Of a stretch of DNA of 64,000 nucleotides, positions 23,273 through 31,862 are shown one piece after another. The notes beneath the pieces were generated by a model. That model was not told the DNA's origin. It did not search any database and was given only the letters and a program-made list of their open reading frames with translations. A program made the translations under genes and the position numbers. The stretch is from Rikenellaceae bacterium (GTDB taxonomy: Bacteria > Bacteroidota > Bacteroidia > Bacteroidales > UBA932): assembly GCA_900771005.1 (NCBI GenBank), contig CAAGMI010000019.1:1-64000 (forward strand). Direction: 5' to 3'. Within the stretch, counting starts at the first letter, position 1. Each line of letters opens with the position of its first letter.

Positions 23273-23656
23273 TTAATCCAATGAATCCATAAGAGCGTCG
23301 AGTTCCCGGCGCTCTTTTTTTGTAGGCCTGCCGGTCCCTCTGTCGCGCAGTATCGTGACGGTTTCGCGCGGCGCGTGCATCTTGGACAACTCCGACTCGG
23401 GAGTGAGATTCTCGGCATATTGCGGGACCAGTGCTGCTCCCATACGGTTTTCCGCAGCCTGTATCACCTTGTAGGTAAACAGAACGGAGGCCTTTCTGAT
23501 TTCTATTACGTCTCCAGCCTTGATTGCTTTGGACGGTTTTGCGTTGACTCCGCCTATTTTCACCTTGTTGCCGTTGCAGGCGTCGGTGGCCTCGCTGCGC
23601 GTCTTGAAGACACGTATTGCCCAGAGGTATTTGTCTATTCTGCAGCTGTCTGACAT
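23273..23656 (-). CDS. S4-domain RNA-binding protein (HslR/Hsp15-like)
   Basis: This 127-residue protein starts RIDKYLWAIRVFKTRSEATDACNGNKVKIGG, an S4 RNA-binding fold as in Hsp15, which rescues stalled 50S-peptidyl-tRNA complexes. A basic C-terminal tail (RPTKKERRELDALMDSL) follows. It lies 3 nt after manA in the same operon. The 3' end hosts the terminator of the convergent DUF362 gene. Confidence 0.88.
   Translation of the reverse strand: MSDSCRIDKYLWAIRVFKTRSEATDACNGNKVKIGGVNAKPSKAIKAGDVIEIRKASVLFTYKVIQAAENRMGAALVPQYAENLTPESELSKMHAPRETVTILRDRGTGRPTKKERRELDALMDSLD
23292..23321 (+). terminator. Terminator of the DUF362 gene, inside the 3' end of the S4 gene
   Basis: AGAGCGTCG (23292-23300) pairs with CGGCGCTCT (23307-23315, one T-G), followed by seven T. 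It acts on the plus strand while encoding the end of the minus-strand S4 protein. Confidence 0.75.
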
Positions 23657-23659
23657 GGT

Positions 23660-24679
23660 TTAGCTGGGATAATTGTCGTCCGCGGGAGTAGCCGGGACGT
23701 CAGGATTGATGTACGGATCTGTCTCGTGACAATCCGGGAGAGTGATTTCCAGGAGCCTTGTGCCCTTTTGGAGCGGTGCCAGCACGAAGTCCGGACATTC
23801 GGATGGAATCAGAAGAGTTTCCCCTTCCTTTATTTCATAGCAGGCTTTCTGTCCCAGTATGTCCATCTGTACGGATGCCGATCCCTGGATGCAGTTGTAC
23901 AGGGTGAATGAATCGAAATTCTCGGCGGATACCTTGAGCGGGTCATCCGCATACACCTTGGCCACGCTGAACTGAGGTATGCCGATTATCTTGCGGAGTG
24001 GACCTGACTTTTCTTCAGTGAGTTCACCTTCATATTTCCTGTAATCGATGAAATCAAGAGCGTCCACGAGACTCAGGGACGGGTCGAACTCCTCTTCGGA
24101 TACTTCCTTGCCCCATCCGCACATGCAGAAGTCAAGAGGGGAGGATTCGCTCACCTCTATTATGAGCAGGTCGCCATCGGCAGCGTGGGGAACTCCGGGA
24201 GCGATATGGAAGCACTGTCCCTCTCGGACTTCAAATACGTTGAGAAGGTCCTCCACGGTATTGTCCAGGCATCCTGAGTACACTTTTTCCGCGTTGGTGT
24301 CTTCCTTGAAACCCAGCATAAGCCTGGCATTCCTGCCTGCCTTTGCCACGTACCAGAGCTTTTCCCTTCCCAGAAGGTCATATCTTTGGGACGCTGTCTC
24401 GTCGTCAGGGTGTACCCTGAGGGGCATCCTGCCTTTTACGTGGATGTATTTCACCTGGACAGGAAACTGTCTTCCGTAGAAGCTGAACACGTTGTCTCCC
24501 ACCACTCTGTCCAGATAGGTGTCCATAAGTTCGGAAAGCGTGTTGCCGGCCAGCCAGCCGTCCCGTATCAGAGTGTCCCTGTAACCGAGGTCCGCTATCT
24601 TGAACTCGTCCTGCCCCCATTCGTATTCATCCAGGATTGTGCATATCCTGAAGGGATATAATTTCTTTTCGTCTTCCAT
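23660..24679 (-). CDS. manA: Class I mannose-6-phosphate isomerase-like protein
   Basis: This protein of about 339 residues is a cupin-type phosphomannose isomerase (mannose-6-P to fructose-6-P, feeding GDP-mannose). Seen: VKYIHVKGRMPLRVHPDDETA with the zinc-binding His, then EGQCFHIAPGVPHAADGDLLIIEVS carrying another His and Glu of the site, then a C-terminal cupin half. ATG 24679 (MEDEKKLYPFRI) was chosen because a -7 element ends 8 nt upstream of it, which rules out the start 21 nt further up. It forms an operon with the S4 gene. Confidence 0.85.
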   Translation of the reverse strand: MEDEKKLYPFRICTILDEYEWGQDEFKIADLGYRDTLIRDGWLAGNTLSELMDTYLDRVVGDNVFSFYGRQFPVQVKYIHVKGRMPLRVHPDDETASQRYDLLGREKLWYVAKAGRNARLMLGFKEDTNAEKVYSGCLDNTVEDLLNVFEVREGQCFHIAPGVPHAADGDLLIIEVSESSPLDFCMCGWGKEVSEEEFDPSLSLVDALDFIDYRKYEGELTEEKSGPLRKIIGIPQFSVAKVYADDPLKVSAENFDSFTLYNCIQGSASVQMDILGQKACYEIKEGETLLIPSECPDFVLAPLQKGTRLLEITLPDCHETDPYINPDVPATPADDNYPS

Positions 24680-24687
24680 AACGGAGA

Positions 24688-24716
24688 CAAAAATACGCAA
24701 TTAATATTTATCTTTG
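24688..24716. promoter_or_regulatory. Back-to-back promoters: manA (TATTTTTG, minus 24688-24695) and DJ-1 gene (TATCTTTG, plus 24709-24716)
   Basis: Two TAnnTTTG elements point away from each other, 13 bp apart. Gaps to the start codons are 8 nt (manA) and 6 nt (DJ-1), so both mRNAs should have almost no 5' leader. Confidence 0.65.
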
Positions 24717-24722
24717 AATGCT

Positions 24723-25301
24723 ATGAAAGGAGTAAATATTTTTTTGGCGGACGGCTTCGAGGATATCGAGGCCCTTGCGACGAACGATGTCCTCAGAAGA
24801 GGAGGCATAAGGACACAACTGGTTTCAATCTCGGATGAGCCTTTCGTGTGCTCGTCACACGGCGTCACGATAGGGGTGGAATCTTTTCTCAGCGACTTTG
24901 ACGGCAACCATGCCGGTACCGGTGCCGGGGATGTGATGATTTTCCCCGGTGGTATGCCTGGCTCCAAAAATCTTGCAGCCTGCAAACCTCTCATCAAGGC
25001 CATGAGGGAACATTATGCCGCAGGCGGGACTCTGGCTGCGATATGCGCTGCTCCGGGACTCGTTCTCAGCCAGCTTTCCGACGATCTTTCGGATCTGAAG
25101 TTCACCTGTTTCGACGGTTTTGAGAAATATCTTCAGGACAAGGGGGCGTCTTTCTCTCCGGAGCCTGCTGTAGCTTGCGGAAGGATCATCACAGGAAGGA
25201 GCGCCGGTCATGCCGTCGCATTCGGTCTTCGGATACTTGAGAGTGTCAAAGGTCCTGAGGCTGAGAAAGAAGTCGATTACGCCCTGCACTTAGGGAAATA
25301 A
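24723..25301 (+). CDS. DJ-1/PfpI family protein
   Basis: This 192-residue cytoplasmic protein of the DJ-1 superfamily contains FLADGFEDIEAL with the conserved Glu, FPGGMPGSKNL, and the nucleophile elbow AAICAAPG with Cys near residue 105. HAVAFGLRILE follows near the C-terminus. Family members act as deglycases, glyoxalases or chaperones; the closest layout is DJ-1/YajL. ATG 24723 follows its -7 element by 6 nt; a TTG nine bases upstream lies inside that element. Its 3' end overlaps the convergent permease gene by 56 nt. Confidence 0.9.
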   Translation: MKGVNIFLADGFEDIEALATNDVLRRGGIRTQLVSISDEPFVCSSHGVTIGVESFLSDFDGNHAGTGAGDVMIFPGGMPGSKNLAACKPLIKAMREHYAAGGTLAAICAAPGLVLSQLSDDLSDLKFTCFDGFEKYLQDKGASFSPEPAVACGRIITGRSAGHAVAFGLRILESVKGPEAEKEVDYALHLGK

Positions 25302-26391
25302 CGAACCCTATCGCAGTCACAGCGGCTGCCGTAAGCAGGACGTCTGTCCACTGCAGGACCACCGGATATGCATCGACCAGATAATTGCCCGGCAGCTTGA
25401 CTATTCCGAAGCGGGCCTGCAACAGTACCAGAACTATGCCTATGACCAGTCCGGTAAGCATTCCGGACAGGGATATCAGCCATCCTTCCATAGCGAAAAT
25501 CCTTTTTATCAGCCTGTCGTCGGCTCCCATCGCCTTGAGAGTGCCGACGTCTTCCCGCTTCTCTATTATCAGCATCGACAGCGAGCCGAATATGTTGAAT
25601 GATATGATGATCACGATGAAAATCAGGATCAGGTATATCGCCACTTTTTCATAACGCATCATCTTGTAGAGCTCCGGGTGCTGCCGGTATCTGTCCTGCA
25701 CCAGATATCTTTCTCCAAGATCGGCTTTGAACCTGCCCGGGCCGCGGAGTTCTACTGCTGTGACTTCGCTTTCCGACAGGGACAGGAGAGAACGCATTCT
25801 CTCGATGGGTACGATGATGAGTTCGTCATCTATGTCCGTGCTTATGCTGAATATATCGACGGGCTGGACCCTGACCTTGTTGAGGGATGACTCCGGATTG
25901 ACCGGTGAGAATTTTGCGTCCTTGTCAGGGAAATAAAGCCAGACCGGTTCCACGAATCTTGGCTGAATTCCCATTTTTGCGGCAATTCCCGCCCCGAATC
26001 TGGCCAGTGCAATGTCTCCATGCCACAGAGGGGTGATGCCGTCATTTTCGACTCCCTTTGCCCTCGCAAAGCCCTGATTGTCTCCGTACGTGATGAAAAC
26101 GTTATCCTCCACTACTGCAGATACGGAGAAATCTTTTGAAATGCTTTCAAGCGGAAGATCCGTCATGTCGAAAGTCTTCCCGCTTGACGGAATTATCCTG
26201 TAATCAGGATCTATGTCGCTGAGGTTCTGCTCTATGATGTCATCGAAGCCGTTGTAGACCGACAGTATCATTATGAGCGCCGCCGTACCTATGGCCATAC
26301 CTATGGCGCTGATCGCTGAAATAATGTTTATGACATTATGGCTTTTTCTGGCGAACAGGTAACGTTTGGCGATATATAGTGACAGGTTCAC
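25246..26391 (-). CDS. FtsX-like ABC transporter permease (LolC/E type)
   Basis: This 381-residue inner-membrane protein has an N-terminal helix (about 20-48, INIISAISAIGMAIGTAALIMILSV), a large periplasmic MacB-like core domain, and three C-terminal helices (about 255-375). EKREDVGTLKAMGADDRLIKRIF is the coupling segment of FtsX-like permeases. It is the likely membrane part of a lipoprotein or lipid exporter; the ATPase is not in this window. It overlaps rbfA by 4 nt (tyrS-rbfA-permease operon). Confidence 0.88.
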   Translation of the reverse strand: MNLSLYIAKRYLFARKSHNVINIISAISAIGMAIGTAALIMILSVYNGFDDIIEQNLSDIDPDYRIIPSSGKTFDMTDLPLESISKDFSVSAVVEDNVFITYGDNQGFARAKGVENDGITPLWHGDIALARFGAGIAAKMGIQPRFVEPVWLYFPDKDAKFSPVNPESSLNKVRVQPVDIFSISTDIDDELIIVPIERMRSLLSLSESEVTAVELRGPGRFKADLGERYLVQDRYRQHPELYKMMRYEKVAIYLILIFIVIIISFNIFGSLSMLIIEKREDVGTLKAMGADDRLIKRIFAMEGWLISLSGMLTGLVIGIVLVLLQARFGIVKLPGNYLVDAYPVVLQWTDVLLTAAAVTAIGFVISLSAGRNRLLSQPQDL

Positions 26392-26732
26392 TTCTTGAGG
26401 AGCTCGTCGATGTGCTCTGCGTAGTCAAGGGTCGTGTCGAGGTAGAACACTATGTCGGGCACGATGCGCAACTGCTTCGCTACCATACGGCCCAGTTCTC
26501 CGCGGTATGCCCTGATATTGTCCTCCAGAATCTTCATCACCTCCTGCTGCCTGGCTGACGGGAAAATGCTGACATAGGTCTTGGCAATGCTCAGGTCGGG
26601 ACTGACCCTCACCTCGCTTACCGTGACCATGGCTCCTCCGAAAACAGCCATTCCCTTGCTTCTGATGATCTCCGCAAGGTCTTTCTGTATCTCTCTGGCT
26701 ACCTTGAGCTGTCTGGTGGTGTATCCTTCCAT
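26388..26732 (-). CDS. rbfA: 30S ribosome-binding factor RbfA
   Basis: This 114-residue KH-like protein assists 16S 5'-end maturation and cold adaptation. Seen: TTRQLKVAREIQKDLAEIIR, VTVSEVRVSPDLSIAKTYVSIFP and the C-terminal RIVPDIVFYLDTTLDYAEHID, which match the family in order. It starts one base after the tyrS stop and overlaps the permease start. Confidence 0.95.
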   Translation of the reverse strand: MEGYTTRQLKVAREIQKDLAEIIRSKGMAVFGGAMVTVSEVRVSPDLSIAKTYVSIFPSARQQEVMKILEDNIRAYRGELGRMVAKQLRIVPDIVFYLDTTLDYAEHIDELLKK

Positions 26733-28022
26733 TTATTTGACGTTGACGATATAGTAGTCTTTCTTACCCTTCTGGACAAGAATGTACTTGCCGTCTATGA
26801 TATCCTTCCCGCTGATTTCGTAGGCAGGATCCGTGATCTTGTCCTTATTGATGCTGAATCCGTTGCCCTGTATCATCTTGCGGGCCTCTCCCTTGGATGG
26901 GAATATGCAAGTCTCCGTCGCAAGGAAATCGAGCACCCCTATCGGCAACTTGTCTTTTCCGATATCGAAGGTAGGCACTCCGTCGAATACGGCCAGGAAT
27001 GTCTTCTCATCAAGTTTGCGGAGCTCCTCCGACGTTGATTTGCCGAAAAGCATCTGTGATGCGCTTACGGCGTTATCATATTCTTTCTCTCCGTGTACCA
27101 TGACCGTGACCTCTCTGGCGAGCAGTTTCTGGAGTTTTCTCTGGCCCGGATCCTGCTTGTGTTCGGCGATTGCGGCCTCTACGGTCTTGCGGTCGAGAAG
27201 CGTGAATATCTTTATGTATTTCTCTGCGTCCTCATCACTTACGTTGAGCCAGAACTGGTAGAACTGATATGGTGACGTGCGTTCAGGATCAAGCCAGATG
27301 TTTCCTTTTTCGGTCTTGCCGAACTTTCCTCCGTCAGCCTTGGTGATCAGAGGGCAGGTGAGCGCATATGCCTCGCCGCCGTTGCGTCTGCGTATCATCT
27401 CCGTACCTGTGGTGATGTTGCCCCACTGGTCCGCACCTCCAAGCTGGAGCTTGACGCCGTAATTCTCGTAGAGGTAAACGAAGTCATAACCCTGCAGAAG
27501 CTGGTATGTGAACTCCGTGAACGACATTCCTTCACGTGATTCACTGCTGAGACGCTTCTTGACGGAATCCTTGGCCATCATATAGTTGACGGTGATCATC
27601 TTGCCGATATCCCTCGTGAAATCGATGAACGTATAATCCTTCATCCAGTCATAGTTGTTGACCAGTTCGGCCTTGTTCGGCGCGTCTGACTCGAAATCAA
27701 GGAATTTGGAGAGCTGGGCTTTGATGCACTTGACGTTGTGTTCCAGGGTGGCGTTGTCAAGGAGGTTTCTCTCCTGGGATTTCATTGACGGGTCGCCGAT
27801 CATTCCCGTAGCTCCGCCGACTAGTGCGAACGGCTTGTTGCCGCAGGCCTGGAAATGTTTCAGAATCATGATGCTGACGAGATGCCCGATATGAAGTGAA
27901 TCACCTGTAGGGTCTATTCCAACATAAGCTGACATGGGCCCTTTCTTGAGCGCTTCTTCCGTTCCGGGCATGATATCGTGGATCATGCCTCTCCATCTGA
28001 GTTCTTCTACAAAATTCTTCAT
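26733..28022 (-). CDS. tyrS: Tyrosine--tRNA ligase
   Basis: This 429-residue class I synthetase has the HIGH motif as HIGHLVSI (about 43-50), tyrosine-binding GYDFVYLYENYGVKLQLGGADQWGN, and the second signature as KFGKTEKGN in place of KMSKS, which is common for TyrRS. A C-terminal S4-like domain (about 360-429) binds tRNA. It heads the tyrS-rbfA-permease operon and has a -7 element 22 nt upstream. Confidence 0.96.
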   Translation of the reverse strand: MKNFVEELRWRGMIHDIMPGTEEALKKGPMSAYVGIDPTGDSLHIGHLVSIMILKHFQACGNKPFALVGGATGMIGDPSMKSQERNLLDNATLEHNVKCIKAQLSKFLDFESDAPNKAELVNNYDWMKDYTFIDFTRDIGKMITVNYMMAKDSVKKRLSSESREGMSFTEFTYQLLQGYDFVYLYENYGVKLQLGGADQWGNITTGTEMIRRRNGGEAYALTCPLITKADGGKFGKTEKGNIWLDPERTSPYQFYQFWLNVSDEDAEKYIKIFTLLDRKTVEAAIAEHKQDPGQRKLQKLLAREVTVMVHGEKEYDNAVSASQMLFGKSTSEELRKLDEKTFLAVFDGVPTFDIGKDKLPIGVLDFLATETCIFPSKGEARKMIQGNGFSINKDKITDPAYEISGKDIIDGKYILVQKGKKDYYIVNVK

Positions 28023-28044
28023 CGATTGATTTTATTATAGCTCA

Positions 28045-28061
28045 CAAATTTACTAAATTTG
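28045..28061. promoter_or_regulatory. Back-to-back -7 elements of tyrS (minus) and tpiA (plus), one base apart
   Basis: TAAATTTG on the minus strand (28045-28052) and TAAATTTG on the plus strand (28054-28061) are separated by one base. RNA polymerase can probably occupy only one at a time. Confidence 0.65.
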
Positions 28062-28096
28062 CGTCGCAATTTGAAAAAATCAAACGCATATATAAA

Positions 28097-28852
28097 ATGA
28101 GAAAGAAAATCGTTGCTGGTAACTGGAAAATGAACACTACAGTTCCAGAAGGTATCGAGCTCCTTAAAGCCGTTGTTGCAAAGTCAAATGAAGTCCCTGC
28201 ATCAGTGGGCCTCATCGTCGCAGCTCCTCATACTCATCTCTGCTGCCTTTCCGATGTGTTGAAGGGATCAAAGGTGGAGCTTTCCGCACAGAACTGCGCC
28301 GATCACGCATCAGGTGCATACACGGGAGAGATTTCAGTGAATATGCTCAAGTCAGTGGGCTGCCAGTGGACAATCCTCGGACATTCAGAGCGTCGCCAGT
28401 ATTACGGTGAGACCGATGAGAAGCTTGTCGAAAAGACAAAGCTCGCCCTTGAGGCCGGACTCGGTGTAATCCTCTGCGTAGGTGAGAATCTTCAGGAAAG
28501 AGAGGCCGGAAAGCATTTCGATGTATGTTCTGCACAGATCAAGAACGTTCTTTACAACTTCACAGCTGAAGATATGAAGCACATTGTGGTTGCATACGAG
28601 CCTGTATGGGCTATCGGAACAGGAAAGACAGCTACCGCAGAGCAGGCTGAGGAGATCCACGCACATATCCGCAAGGTCCTTGCTGACAAATTCGGAGCTC
28701 AGGTTGCAGAAGACACCACCATCCTTTACGGAGGCAGCTGCAAGCCTTCAAACGCGAAGGAACTGTTTGCTCAGAAGGATATCGACGGCGGTCTCATCGG
28801 TGGCGCAGCACTCAAGGCTGACGACTTCATCGCTATCGCGCAGTCTTATTGA
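28097..28852 (+). CDS. tpiA: Triose-phosphate isomerase
   Basis: This 251-residue TIM barrel interconverts dihydroxyacetone phosphate and glyceraldehyde-3-phosphate. Catalytic Lys is in AGNWKMN (about 7-13), His in ILGHSERR (about 94-101), and Glu in VVAYEPVWAIGTG (about 164-176). The phosphate loop GGSCKPSNAKEL is present. It is monocistronic and ends directly against the convergent small lipoprotein gene, with no intergenic base and no visible terminator. Confidence 0.97.
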   Translation: MRKKIVAGNWKMNTTVPEGIELLKAVVAKSNEVPASVGLIVAAPHTHLCCLSDVLKGSKVELSAQNCADHASGAYTGEISVNMLKSVGCQWTILGHSERRQYYGETDEKLVEKTKLALEAGLGVILCVGENLQEREAGKHFDVCSAQIKNVLYNFTAEDMKHIVVAYEPVWAIGTGKTATAEQAEEIHAHIRKVLADKFGAQVAEDTTILYGGSCKPSNAKELFAQKDIDGGLIGGAALKADDFIAIAQSY

Positions 28853-29257
28853 TTACAGACAGGTCACTACGACGGATATGTTGTCCGCCGCATCCCATAG
28901 CCATATCTTGCCGCCTTCAAGCTTTACAGCCTTGAAGGCGGTACTGTTTACCCTGCCGCTGCCGGAAGCCGTATTCCAGACGATTCCTCCTTCGGTCTCC
29001 TGGTTTGTCGAACTCGGGATTTTTGACAGTGTAAGGATGAAATAATCGGACATGTTGTCGGTATGCACCCTGAACTCGCGTCTGCCGCTGTTGTAAGACA
29101 TCTGGCAACTGAGGTCATTGTATCTGAAGACTTCACTTCCGGACACGACCAGTCTCACCGTATCTTCCTCGATGAATCTAGGGTCCAGTTCACTCTTTGT
29201 GCAAGAGCACAGAGCGAACGCCAATGCCAACGATATGAAGAATACCTTAGCTTTCAT
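28853..29257 (-). CDS. Small putative lipoprotein, family not recognised
   Basis: This 134-residue protein has a lipoprotein signal (MKAKVFFISLALAFALCSC, lipobox LCSC, Cys 19). The remainder looks like a small beta domain with alternating hydrophobic residues (VRLVVSGSEVF, REFRVHTDNMSDYFILTL, IWLWDAADNISVVV). The family is not recognised. It overlaps the upstream M6-like protease gene by 4 nt, so the pair is likely coexpressed and may act together at the cell envelope. Confidence 0.7.
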   Translation of the reverse strand: MKAKVFFISLALAFALCSCTKSELDPRFIEEDTVRLVVSGSEVFRYNDLSCQMSYNSGRREFRVHTDNMSDYFILTLSKIPSSTNQETEGGIVWNTASGSGRVNSTAFKAVKLEGGKIWLWDAADNISVVVTCL

Positions 29258-30750
29258 CTTACGGCTATATTCTTGATTATCACGTCTTTTGTGCCGTCTT
29301 TCCAGGATATTTCAGCGCGCAGGACGCCGCTTTTTTCCAGGGTGTAATATCCGGTACGGTCACAGTGTATGCTTTCTCCGTCGAAGAACCAGCTTATCTG
29401 TCCGGCATCCGGCGCATTATATATCCTCAGGGGAATCCTGGCTTCTTTGTAGAAGGTACCGTCGGGATATCTCTCCGCTCCTGACAGATAGATGTAAGGC
29501 TTGATGGAAGGGTTGTAGGCTTTTGTCCTGAAGACTGCTGACGAGTGGAACATTTCTGCGGTTATCTCCACGTCGTAATCCGTTGCCGGTTCCAGGCCTT
29601 CGAACGTATAGCAGAAGAAGCCGGAATCTCCGGAGACTGCAACAGTCTCGTCACCCACACGGATGCTGCATTTCTTGCAGAATGCCTTCCACCTGATGAT
29701 GACGGCATCCTGATACTGGTCTATCGCTTCGATGTTTACGGGTTCAATGATGTCGAATCCTTCGGAATTTATGTTGGAAACAGCCAGCGGACATTCCTTG
29801 GCCCCGAAATAGTTTAAGCTTCGGTCAGGAAAATAACCGATCAGGTGTGCGCACTGGTGGTCGGGCCTGCAGTTTATCTCGTTCACATCCCATCTTTGTG
29901 CTGCGGAAAGATTTTTCCTGTAATAGTCGGAATAGCCGGCATCCCTTTGTGATCTGTCCACGTGATATATGGCCATGCCCTTGCCCTCGACCGGCTCCAG
30001 GAGGTAGTAATTGTCGTCATAGACGGAAAGCAGCCTGTAGTATCCTCCATTTTCCACCTTCCAGTGCCCTTTTGTCAGGGTTACGCATTCTCCTATGCCG
30101 AGTATTTCCTTTTCTATTGCGCAGAGATGTGGGGGAGAGCTGAGTTTGTCTTCCATCAATGTGGTACCTCCCAACGCGAAGGCGAGACCTCCGCTGCGTT
30201 CACCGTCGGTGTCATAGAGGTCACTCAGCCCCATCACGTGTCCGAATTCGTGGCATAGTGAGGCAAGACCGCCGGACTCGGTGCTGACTGCGTATGAATT
30301 GATGCGCTTCCCGTCTATGCTCAGTGAACCTCCACAGTCATTGATGAAGAATCTGTGTGGCCATATCCCGTCTTCTCCGGCACCGTCTCTCTCACTCAGA
30401 CCCGGCATCAGGAGGTAGACGTTGTCAACGGTGCCGTCACCGTCGTTGTCGTATTCGGAGAAATCCGCGTCTGTGGCCATGCACGCCTCAATGACTCCGA
30501 TGTACAGCTGTTCGTCCTTCCTGTTCGGTGCGTTGTGCCCGTAAAAGGAGGTTTCCTGGTCAAGCGTGACTATATCCTGCAACGTGAATTCGAACGAAAC
30601 CAGTCCCTGCATCTCGGAAGTGAAGTACTCCTGGGCCTGCAACACTGTCTGCTCGAGTTCTTCACGTGTTTGCGTGAACCGTGAGTCACGGCACTGCACC
30701 GGGATGAAGATCGCCTTGAATACGTTCAGTATTAGTATGAGCTTGAACAA
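29254..30750 (-). CDS. M6-family metalloprotease-like protein, with atypical start
   Basis: This 498-residue protein has a Ca-site-like EYDNDGDGTVDNVYLLMPG (about 98-116) and the zinc motif HEFGHVMGLSDLYD (H-E-x-x-H-x-x-G-x-x-D, about 165-178). Its C-terminal half has a beta-sandwich region resembling fibronectin III (DYDVEITAEMF) and an Ig-like end. The family is secreted. Here the only upstream in-frame initiator is TTG 30750, and the mature-type sequence IPVQCRDSRF starts at residue 16. A normal signal and propeptide are therefore missing. Either the true N-terminus is unusual or the gene is 5'-truncated. It is followed by the small lipoprotein gene. Confidence 0.8.
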   Translation of the reverse strand: MFKLILILNVFKAIFIPVQCRDSRFTQTREELEQTVLQAQEYFTSEMQGLVSFEFTLQDIVTLDQETSFYGHNAPNRKDEQLYIGVIEACMATDADFSEYDNDGDGTVDNVYLLMPGLSERDGAGEDGIWPHRFFINDCGGSLSIDGKRINSYAVSTESGGLASLCHEFGHVMGLSDLYDTDGERSGGLAFALGGTTLMEDKLSSPPHLCAIEKEILGIGECVTLTKGHWKVENGGYYRLLSVYDDNYYLLEPVEGKGMAIYHVDRSQRDAGYSDYYRKNLSAAQRWDVNEINCRPDHQCAHLIGYFPDRSLNYFGAKECPLAVSNINSEGFDIIEPVNIEAIDQYQDAVIIRWKAFCKKCSIRVGDETVAVSGDSGFFCYTFEGLEPATDYDVEITAEMFHSSAVFRTKAYNPSIKPYIYLSGAERYPDGTFYKEARIPLRIYNAPDAGQISWFFDGESIHCDRTGYYTLEKSGVLRAEISWKDGTKDVIIKNIAVR

Positions 30751-30767
30751 GATTCCTGTTATTTCTT

Positions 30768-30775
30768 CAAAGATA
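30768..30775 (-). promoter_or_regulatory. Promoter -7 element (TATCTTTG) of the M6-like protease gene
   Basis: TATCTTTG lies 17 nt before the TTG start, which suggests that the short N-terminus is real rather than a loss of a longer upstream coding part. Confidence 0.5.
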
Positions 30776-30812
30776 CATCAGGAACTTGGAATTCCAATCC
30801 GGAAAACAAAGA

Positions 30813-30843
30813 AAAAAGCCGCCTGTCTCACGACATGGCGACT
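30813..30843 (-). terminator. Second minus-strand terminator upstream of the M6-like gene
   Basis: Minus-strand stem GTCGCC-a-TGTC with GACA-GGCGGC (30843-30819), GTGA loop, followed by T6. No gene lies between it and the terminator at 30908-30948. Confidence 0.75.
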
Positions 30844-30907
30844 CTTTTGTACTAAAACCTAAACCGATATATAGATGCCGGATATTCCCCTTGCGTTGCA
30901 TGTATTT

Positions 30908-30948
30908 AAAAAAAACAGCAGAAAGACATCCTGAGACATCTTTCTGCT
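30908..30948 (-). terminator. Terminator of the histone H1-like gene
   Basis: A perfect stem AGCAGAAAGATGTC with complement (30948-30917) has a short loop, followed by G-T8 on the minus strand. It begins 25 nt after the stop codon. Confidence 0.85.
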
Positions 30949-30972
30949 ATTTTAAAGCTTGAGATTCAAGAA

Positions 30973-31149
30973 TTACTTCTTAGCTGCAGCTACGGAAGCC
31001 TTGCGGAATTCCTTGAGCTCCTTCATGAGTTCGAGAGCAGCCTTGCGTGCGCGTGCGCCGGCAGCCTTGTTTCCCTTAACTACCTGAGCCTCAGCGTTTA
31101 CTTTGAAAGCATCAATGTTGGCATTGATTTGATCAACGAGCTTCTTCAT
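30973..31149 (-). CDS. Histone H1-like protein (Hc1 type)
   Basis: A 58-residue Lys/Ala-rich protein begins MKKLVDQINANIDAFKVNAE and contains GNKAAGARARKAALELMKEL. It ends ASVAAAKK. This is the Hc1-like nucleoid protein found throughout Bacteroidota: an N-terminal helix pair and a basic tail that binds DNA non-specifically. Codon use is typical of highly expressed genes. It is monocistronic with a strong terminator. Confidence 0.88.
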   Translation of the reverse strand: MKKLVDQINANIDAFKVNAEAQVVKGNKAAGARARKAALELMKELKEFRKASVAAAKK

Positions 31150-31239
31150 TTTGGATGAAATTTTAAGTGTTTATAATAATGAAATAAGTATCAGCACTTT
31201 AACAAACGTTGCAATATAAATAAATGAATTTTGAAAACC

Positions 31240-31275
31240 AAAAAAAAGGACAAAAAATCTGATAATTAGTCCTTT
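31240..31275 (-). terminator. Terminator overlapping the pth stop codon
   Basis: On the minus strand, AAAGGAC (31275-31269) pairs with GTCCTTT (31251-31245) across a 17-nt loop, with a T-run of eight. The 5' arm lies in the last pth codons. Confidence 0.7.
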
Positions 31276-31847
31276 ATCTTGGTATTTAGGGCTGTCATGG
31301 CCTTCTGGAGGCCCTGAAATGCCCAGTTTTGGACGCCGTCTATGACTCTGTCGCAAAGCTCAGGAATAACGGATTTTTCATCGTCATTGATTTTCCCTAT
31401 CACGAAATCGACCTGTCCTCCCTGCTGGAAGTCATGACCGATTCCCATGCGGATCCTTGCGAAGTCCTGTGTGCCGATCAGCTCGATGATATTCTTTAGC
31501 CCGTTGTGCCCGCCGTCACTTCCGCTTCCGCGCATCCTGAGGTTGCCGAAAGGAAGGTTCAGGTCGTCACATATCACGATTATGTTCTCAACGGGGATGG
31601 AAAGCTCCTGCATCCAGTAGCGGACTGCGTTGCCGCTGAGATTCATGTATGTCGAAGGCTTCAGGAGGTGGAATTTCCTCCCTTTTATGGATTTTTCGGC
31701 TATGTCGCCGTAACGTTTTGTCTCAAAAACGATATTGGATGCCTGAGCCCAGGCATCCAATACCATAAATCCCATATTGTGTCTGGTCTGTGCGTACTCG
31801 GAACCTATGTTGCCAAGTCCAACTACCAGATAACTCTTGTCAGACAC
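31266..31847 (-). CDS. pth: Peptidyl-tRNA hydrolase
   Basis: This 193-residue enzyme recycles peptidyl-tRNA dropped from ribosomes. Seen: LVVGLGNIGSEYAQTRHNMGFMVLD with the catalytic His, LLKPSTYMNLSGNAV, DDLNLPFGNLRMRGSGSDGGHNGLKN. Follows rplY by 15 nt, the usual rplY-pth pairing, and is probably transcribed only from the rplY promoter. Confidence 0.96.
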   Translation of the reverse strand: MSDKSYLVVGLGNIGSEYAQTRHNMGFMVLDAWAQASNIVFETKRYGDIAEKSIKGRKFHLLKPSTYMNLSGNAVRYWMQELSIPVENIIVICDDLNLPFGNLRMRGSGSDGGHNGLKNIIELIGTQDFARIRMGIGHDFQQGGQVDFVIGKINDDEKSVIPELCDRVIDGVQNWAFQGLQKAMTALNTKIKD

Positions 31848-31862
31848 GTCGGATAAGTTTGA

